A stretch of DNA of 64,000 bases from Lates calcarifer. Lineage: Eukaryota > Chordata > Actinopteri > Centropomidae. Position 1 is the stretch's first letter, and each line of letters opens with the position of its first letter. The stretch is from contig NC_066837.1 in assembly GCF_001640805.2 (NCBI RefSeq), positions 27,838,789 through 27,902,788 on the forward strand, in the 5' to 3' direction. The translations under genes and the position numbers were made by a program. The notes under the pieces were generated by a model, which ran no database searches, was not told the DNA's origin, and saw nothing but the letters and a program-made list of their open reading frames with translations. This document shows positions 58,189 through 64,000 of the stretch, piece after piece.

Positions 58189-58380
58189 ACATGTCAGCAA
58201 ACACTTGCCTATTTACACATTTAACACACAGAGATCAGCATTATCAGTAATTTGGAATCATGTGTCTGGCCACTTGAAGTCCATTAGCTTTCAGCTAAGT
58301 TTTAGCCTCCACCAACTCCTGTGAAAAGTGGCTCTCTGCTAAATACTCAACTATGTGCAGTAGCTAGCTACAAATTTTGT
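58189..58380 (+). repeat. Dispersed repeat family A, copy 4
   Basis: 'Acatgtcagcaaacacttgc', 'ctatttacacatttaacaca', 'tttggaatcatgtgtctggc', then 'tcagctaagttttagcctcc', 'accaactcctgtgaaaag' and 'ctgctaaatactcaactatg'. It links the 5' module seen at 43259 with the 3' module seen at 285 and 36180, showing they are one family. Confidence 0.7.
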
Positions 58381-60334
58381 GTGCAGTGGGTTATCTGAAC
58401 TTCTTTTGCTGAAAACAATTCTCTGCTGTGGCTGCAAATGAGGCTGGTGAGAGTGGGAGAAAAACTGTTCAGTTGCAGGCCATGAAAGTAGAATAATGAG
58501 CTAAAACAGACTATAAAATTCTATAGAGCTGAGGAGGTTGGTTAAGTGTTATGTCTTCTGATGTTACTATGTAAATGCCACCTTGTCTACTTCTTGGCTG
58601 ATTATAATAAGAATAAATTGTGACAACTGCACACAATTATAAAATCTTTGATCACATTGTTTCCAGTGAAGAAATATTCTCCAGATGCATATGTAGCTCC
58701 CTCAGCCTAGATTACAGATATTGCAAACAGTAACTCTATAACTAACAGTTTGTGTAGCTGGAATAAACTTATTTTTAAAAGCCCTTGAAAAAATTTTCAA
58801 AATACCAAAAACTCAAATGACATTGTGGCTTGTCCTTTCAAGATGTAACACAGAAATGTAAGCAAGTAAGCAAGAAAGTACTTCTGCAGTCTGGTAGGAG
58901 AGACTTTCTCTGACATAACTGTCAGGAGTATTTTCAATATAAGCCCTTGATATCTTGTCTGTGATTTCAGCTCCTTTTTGAACGAATCAGTCGCTGAGCT
59001 GGAAATTATCTTGGATCAACTATTAAAATGGCAACAAGATTTTGAAATTGAAACTTGGAATTTCTGCTAACTGGGCAGTTTTCTGTTTAAACCAGACTAT
59101 GAGTCACTGTAGGCACTAAAGCAGATAAAATGATACAAAATAGAAGAAATCTATAACAAAACTGAATAAACATAACATGTATGGAATCTATCTGTCTGTA
59201 ACCTGTTCATTGAAATGCAAACTATATTAGTATGATATAAATTAAAGTGAGACAGAAAGTCCATCAGATTGACTAAATATTTTTCAGTGTTGTTGACTTT
59301 ACACTCCTGACTGTAGCTGCACTGTTCTTTTTGTAGGTCAAAAACAAACCACTCACTGGCAGACCAACATTAAATGTCAAGCAAAATATAAAAATAGATG
59401 TTCAGCACAGAGTACCTAACTCTGGACAAGCTCCAGTCCAGCATCAACATGCTTGGCCACTAAACAAAGCAGATGCCCCTTGTTTGCGTTGGCATGTTCT
59501 CAGTGGAATTGATCAGTGTGGACAATATAACCTGCGTGCACTGCTCTGTTGTACAGGTGTGGAATGATTGAGAGAGAAAAGTCTTTATGAACCTCTGTTT
59601 ATATCATAATCACTGACCCAACTGCTTTTTGACTAGAGAATTTGACCTGGTTTCTCAAATAAACTGAATGTAGGTTAAATTTTAGTGGCTACTAACTCAG
59701 TAACTCAGATTTGAAAACAAAAGGGAAACTGTAGAGGTGCCTCACTTATTTGTACTGTATACACAAATAACCTTTTTCTACTAGTAGCCGTTCTGGCCAG
59801 TGAATCACTGGACTAATTTCCAGACCCGATCAAGTTATCTGAATGAACTGAAATCACAGACAAGATTTGGGAGGTTTATGTTGAAATTCATGGCAGTCCA
59901 GTCCAGTGCAAAGCAGTCTGATACAGTACAAAGGTGTACACGGGTGGCTTTTCTTTCCTACTAGAAAGCAGAAATATTTACTTTTTCCCCTCTGTATGAC
60001 ATGCTGAAAGACAAAGCAACATTATAACATCAGTTCTTGTTAAGTCATAACTTTTTTTGCTGAGGCTTTCAAGAGGAGCTTTATTCTAGTCGCAGTAACT
60101 GGGATAGGCAGAAAAGTCTAACTTTCTATGAACTTTCATTCATTGTCAACTGAAAAAAATGTCTTACCATGTACTCCACATTATAACTGATGTGAATTCA
60201 GCTGACCTAAGCTGCTCATCTCTGTGAAGAAGGAAGGTACCAATTTTTAAGACCTTTTAATCTAATCTGGGTAGAATAATTGATTGTAATTGATTGCATG
60301 TTTGCTGACTTACAGAGGGCTGTGTGTTTCTCTC
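58381..60334. other. Non-coding DNA, no gene
   Basis: Unique AT-rich DNA. No credible ORF, RNA gene or repeat was seen. Confidence 0.5.
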
Positions 60335-60940
60335 TATCCATCCATTTTCTGACACTAATCTGAGTGGCAGTGGTAACAGGCTATGCAAAGTAGCTCAAAT
60401 GCCCCTCTCCCAAGCTACTTCATCCAGCTCCTCTTGGGGAATCCTAAGGTTTTCCCGGGCCAAATGGGATTTACAATCCCACCAGCATGCTCTGGGTTTG
60501 CCTCAGGGTTGCTTCTTAGCTGAACATGCTTGGAATACCATCAGGGCATCCAGGGGGCATCCTAATCAGATGGCCAAACCACCTCAACTGGTTCCTTTCA
60601 ATGTCAGGGTGCAGCAGCTCTACTCCAAGCTCCTTTTGGATGCCTGATCCTCACCCTTTGCTTAAGACTGAGCTCAGACACCATGTGAAGTAAATCCATT
60701 TTGGTAACTTGGAATAATTTTTTGGCAGTTGGGTTCAACACCCAGAACCCACTAGCTGCCGTGGCTCTGATCTGCCTGTTGAACTTCACCCCACTGGACA
60801 AAAACCCAGTATATTCTAACTATTTCACTTGGGGGTGCAACTTGTTGAACTTGACAATCCATCATTTTTTTGGCATTGCTTCAGAAATCACAAATAGAAT
60901 AGGTGACAAGGAACAGCCTTAACAAAGTCCATCACCCTCT
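60335..60940 (-). pseudogene. Antisense LINE (RTE/Rex-like) RT and C-terminal remnant
   Basis: On the minus strand, 60930-60883 reads 'GLC*GCSLSPILFVIS', a decayed form of the RT 'GLRQGCPLSPILF' block. After a deletion of the palm, 'YTGFLSSGVKFNRQIRATAA' (60815-60756) matches the YLG...DRRI segment of such elements. This leads into 'LSLKQRVRIRHPK' and then, through stops and frameshifts, the conserved 3' end with 'ggtttggccatctgattagg', 'aggattccccaagaggagct' and a terminal ccatcca-type tail (plus-strand 60337-60345). Plus-strand ORFs 60324-60647 and 60701-60922 are shadows. The clade assignment is from memory. Confidence 0.75.
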
Positions 60941-63239
60941 GAGAACACAACTGACTTATTTTCAAAATAATATGTGCTGTAGTTTTACACAAAATATTTC
61001 CAATTTAATTGTACAAAAGTCTTTTCCTACAAAAAGACTTCCTTTGTGATGCCAGGGCTTAACATGTTTGTTACTAATTTGATATTTAGGCTATGGCCCA
61101 GCCTTTTTTCTTAGGAAGGTTCCTAACTGTGTGAACTGACCCAGAAGTATCTCAATAACAGCCATGGTAAGAGCTGGTTGAATTCTCTAAATGTTAAGGA
61201 AAGGAGCTTCAGTGCTTCCTGTCTTATCTCCCTTTTTCACTGTGGAAGATCCATGTACATGTGGATGCAACAGAGCTCCTGTTCTATATTTGTGACATGA
61301 TAAGAAACTTCTGAAAATCCCTCATGACTGGCAAAGCCTCAAATCCATAAATATAGATTTCTTCTCTTTCAAATCCAGTCAATCTGACAAACAGAACTGA
61401 TTTAATTTCCAGTTATCATTATCATTACAACTAAATTCTATACATTATACACATTCCCCATTGTGGAATGAACTAAAAAAATTGTTTTTATTTAATCATT
61501 ATCTTTATGGCTCAGCTTTCTCTACTTGTACATCCCTTTCATGTAATTATATTATTTCAATACTGTTTTTATTTTCAACATATCTATTTTGTTGTTGTTT
61601 CCCCTGAGTAATTCACAGTTAAGCATTCCATCTGTATAAACTTTAATTATTGTTTCTTTAGGAGCTGTGATTCTGTGCTGGACTTCTCTTTTCCTAAGTT
61701 CTTACGAATTCTCCTTCATGTCTATCCATGACATTTTCCATCAAGGTCAAGGAAAAGTGGTTAGAGACTTGCTGGGAACTTTTGTGTGGTTTAATGGTAG
61801 GTAGCACCTAATGCTATTGACAATCACACATTGAATGAAATTACAGGGGTTTGTGCCCCCCCCCCACAACCATATCATGACAGAAATAATGACACAAAAA
61901 GCTAGCGAAATCCAGGCTAAATCTTCAAAGTAAAGATCTTTAACAAACCATGTATATATTGATACCTTGTAATCTTTCCTCATAATTCACCACAGAGAGG
62001 TGTAAACAAAATGACACATACTACAGAGTTGTTTCTGTCCACCATTTGAACTATTTACATGTACAATGGTGCATGGAGTAAAAATTGAGAATGGTTTTGA
62101 GAATGGGATTGTTTGGTGGATGGCTCCTTTTCCTGTACTCGATCTGTCCTTGTAGTTAGCCACAAACCTGCCAATGAGGTCAATATTGACTGGTCTCAGT
62201 GACTTACAGTAGATACCGTGATTTTATACTGTATATTCTTGCATGGGGTTGAAAATGATTAAAATTAAATGTTTGGGTTTTTTTTCCCCATTCCTTTTTA
62301 CCCTGTCCCCTTGAATAATACCCAGAATGTCTGTACTCCTTTTTGTCACTGTGTGTGTGCAAGTCCACATGCGACATTTGAAGTTTTCAAATAATAACAG
62401 AGTTCAATACATGTCTCTGAGAAAGGACAACTCTGTTGATATACTAGTAGCTTACCCCTTCGACTGGAGAGTCTAAAAGACCAGGCACTGGGCTCAATTG
62501 GACTGACCTGAAATGTATTCCCCATCTGAGCCACCGACTGGCTGCTGTGTGTCCCCCAACTATAGGGGAAAAGGAGCGCTCACACTCCAAAGCTAGTGTG
62601 GTATAATGAGGCAACCCGGGAACGCTGGTCTTATTTCACAGCTAGCCTCTAAAAGGTTAGCCCAGCCCAATTAATTCTGCTAGTTAAAAAGGTCAGGGCT
62701 CTGTGTTAAAGGGCTTGGGAGAAGCTATACAAGGGCCTTTCAACGCCACCTCATTACTTAGGCTTCATCATGCTTCATTATAAAGTCGTAGACATTGTTT
62801 AAACATGATTGGAGGTGGCCCAGGCTTCAGCCAAAGTCAACACAAACTAAGATTTGGATATAGTTGCAGGGGAGCTTTCTTACATGACAGGGCAAAGGTC
62901 CTGCAGTAAGTTGGCCCTAATATTGACTTAAAAAACAGCAGTGTCCTACCACAGGAGATCATTATGTGCCGGAGTATGGCAGTCAAAAAAAACTGGGCAC
63001 AGCAAGAAGCTATGTGTCAAAAGTGTTAAGTTATTACTGCAGACTGATGGAGCAAAACTTTTCTTCCTTTCCCTAGTGCCCGGGTTGTATTTGGCTGTTT
63101 GACATATGCTGTGTATGTAGAAACAAAAGCCCAGTCATTTCACTCAGTGTTAACAGTGTAGCTACACTTTTGGCTCAACAGAGAAGCACAGGGGCATAAA
63201 ACATGACACACTTCAGCAGAGTCACATCTTACAGCAGGG
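60941..63239. other. Non-coding DNA, no gene
   Basis: C run at 61857-61865 and T run at 62279-62286. A unique block (62560-62900) is enhancer-like in texture. No gene. Confidence 0.45.
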
Positions 63240-63480
63240 AGCAGGAGGCTCATACATTAAACCCATGTATTTCTACTTCATTTACATTTAATTACCATTG
63301 CATGCTTTTTTGCATTAAGGCAATCTGTTAATCAAATACAACTGTTTGGCCCTTGCATCGCTGAACTGGGAGTCATTAATATCAAATTAATGCCCAGGGG
63401 CTGATATGGTTCTCTTGCTTACTGTATCAGCTGTGCTACAGGATGCTGCTGATTTGTGGACTTTGATGACTATGTTATAT
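63240..63480. promoter_or_regulatory. Candidate conserved non-coding element
   Basis: Unique sequence packed with AATTA/TAAT cores: 'tttaattaccattgcatgc', 'ctgttaatcaaat' and 'cattaatatcaaattaatgc'. No ORF or repeat. Inference from motif density. Confidence 0.25.
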
Positions 63481-64000
63481 AAAGGCTAGACCATACAAGT
63501 AATCTGGAAATAACCCTAAATTCACCAAGACACACTGAAAACAATCAAATCAGTTTCAGCGTTTGCTTTCATATCACTTGTGTCTTTGTGAGGACCTAGT
63601 GTCCTCAAAAAGAGACTTGTCCAAAAGCACACACTCACACACTTCAAATACACTCAATATGATGTGTAAAGACACCTGAGGCACCAGGAGACGTGGGCAG
63701 GAATCAGATCAAAGGCCAGAGCCTGAGATAATTAAGACTGATCCTTTCACTGCCTGTGAAAATGAATCCATCACTATTCCACCACAATGAAATTCCTGCT
63801 GTGCACTTTCACTGAGCTTTGTTATCAAAGACTATATTACTATCAGTAATGTGAGGGGAAATTGAAAGGAAAGTTGTGCAAACTGGTTAATACGTTGTTC
63901 CAAATCAGAATAAATTTACATCCCCAAAAAATCATATACTGATCTAGGACATTTTTGAAGAAGAAAAAGAAATAGTCTCTCTGCACCCAGTATAGTATGC
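63481..64000. other. Non-coding DNA, no gene
   Basis: 'Tttgtgaggacctagtgtcc' at 63584-63604 next to CA units recalls the end of the CCCTAA-rich repeat at 26930, but too little remains to call it. Confidence 0.4.

Noticed and set aside
59402..59463. Short exon-like peptide (STEYLTLDKLQ...)
   Set aside because: About 20 codons without proper splice signals; too short to support.

Overview
The window reads as vertebrate, most likely teleost fish, nuclear DNA. The evidence is the AT-leaning composition, the many CA/GT microsatellites, and several dispersed-repeat families typical of ray-finned fish: CR1/L2-type LINEs whose ORF1 carries an SGNH esterase, RTE/Rex-like LINE 3' ends, tRNA-headed SINEs, Tc1/mariner debris, and a CCCTAA-rich repeat next to CA tracts. 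No operons, ribosome binding sites or long ORFs are present. The longest ORFs are about 100-160 codons and are either transposon remnants or chance frames. I found no convincing exon of a host protein-coding gene, so the window looks like a gene desert or the interior of a very large intron. Family names come from recognition of the sequence without any database search.

Layout. Positions 1-12380 are mostly unique non-coding DNA. They hold one copy of a four-locus repeat (285-432), two minus-strand SINE copies (4229-4352, and 4972-5222 flanked by a 12-bp target-site duplication), a LINE 3' tail split by about 530 bp (5502-6296), a second LINE tail (6600-6715) and a strong hairpin (7591-7622). 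Positions 12381-15315 are a dead CR1/L2-like LINE: broken ORF1 esterase, broken endonuclease with a Glu-to-Lys change at the catalytic position, and an ORF2 that keeps only the start of the reverse transcriptase before a large internal deletion. Positions 16340-17660 contain two diverged copies of an unrecognised repeat. Positions 19795-20626 hold a Tc1/mariner derivative and an old teleost repeat.

Positions 22000-31000 are largely unique, with several stretches that look like conserved developmental regulatory DNA (inference only), broken up by microsatellites and a telomere-like repeat at 26930-27165. Positions 34000-47000 are repeat-rich: old repeats, a tRNA-derived SINE (37608-37780), a BED-zinc-finger transposase remnant (about 38030-38200) beside a perfect 27-bp palindrome, a Tc1-type end (41140-41233), a TA-flanked MITE-like element (41384-41933) and a strong hairpin (44952-44984). 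Positions 47000-64000 contain a possible GC-rich exon (47673-47790), two plus-strand SINE pieces, an old repeat (58189-58380) and an antisense LINE fragment with a recognisable RT motif (60335-60940).

No working gene set acts together here. The window records overlapping waves of transposition in otherwise unique DNA. The points most worth checking are the two unnamed repeat families, the two hairpins, the BED-finger remnant, the promoter-like block at 40380-40590 and the cluster of enhancer-like unique DNA.
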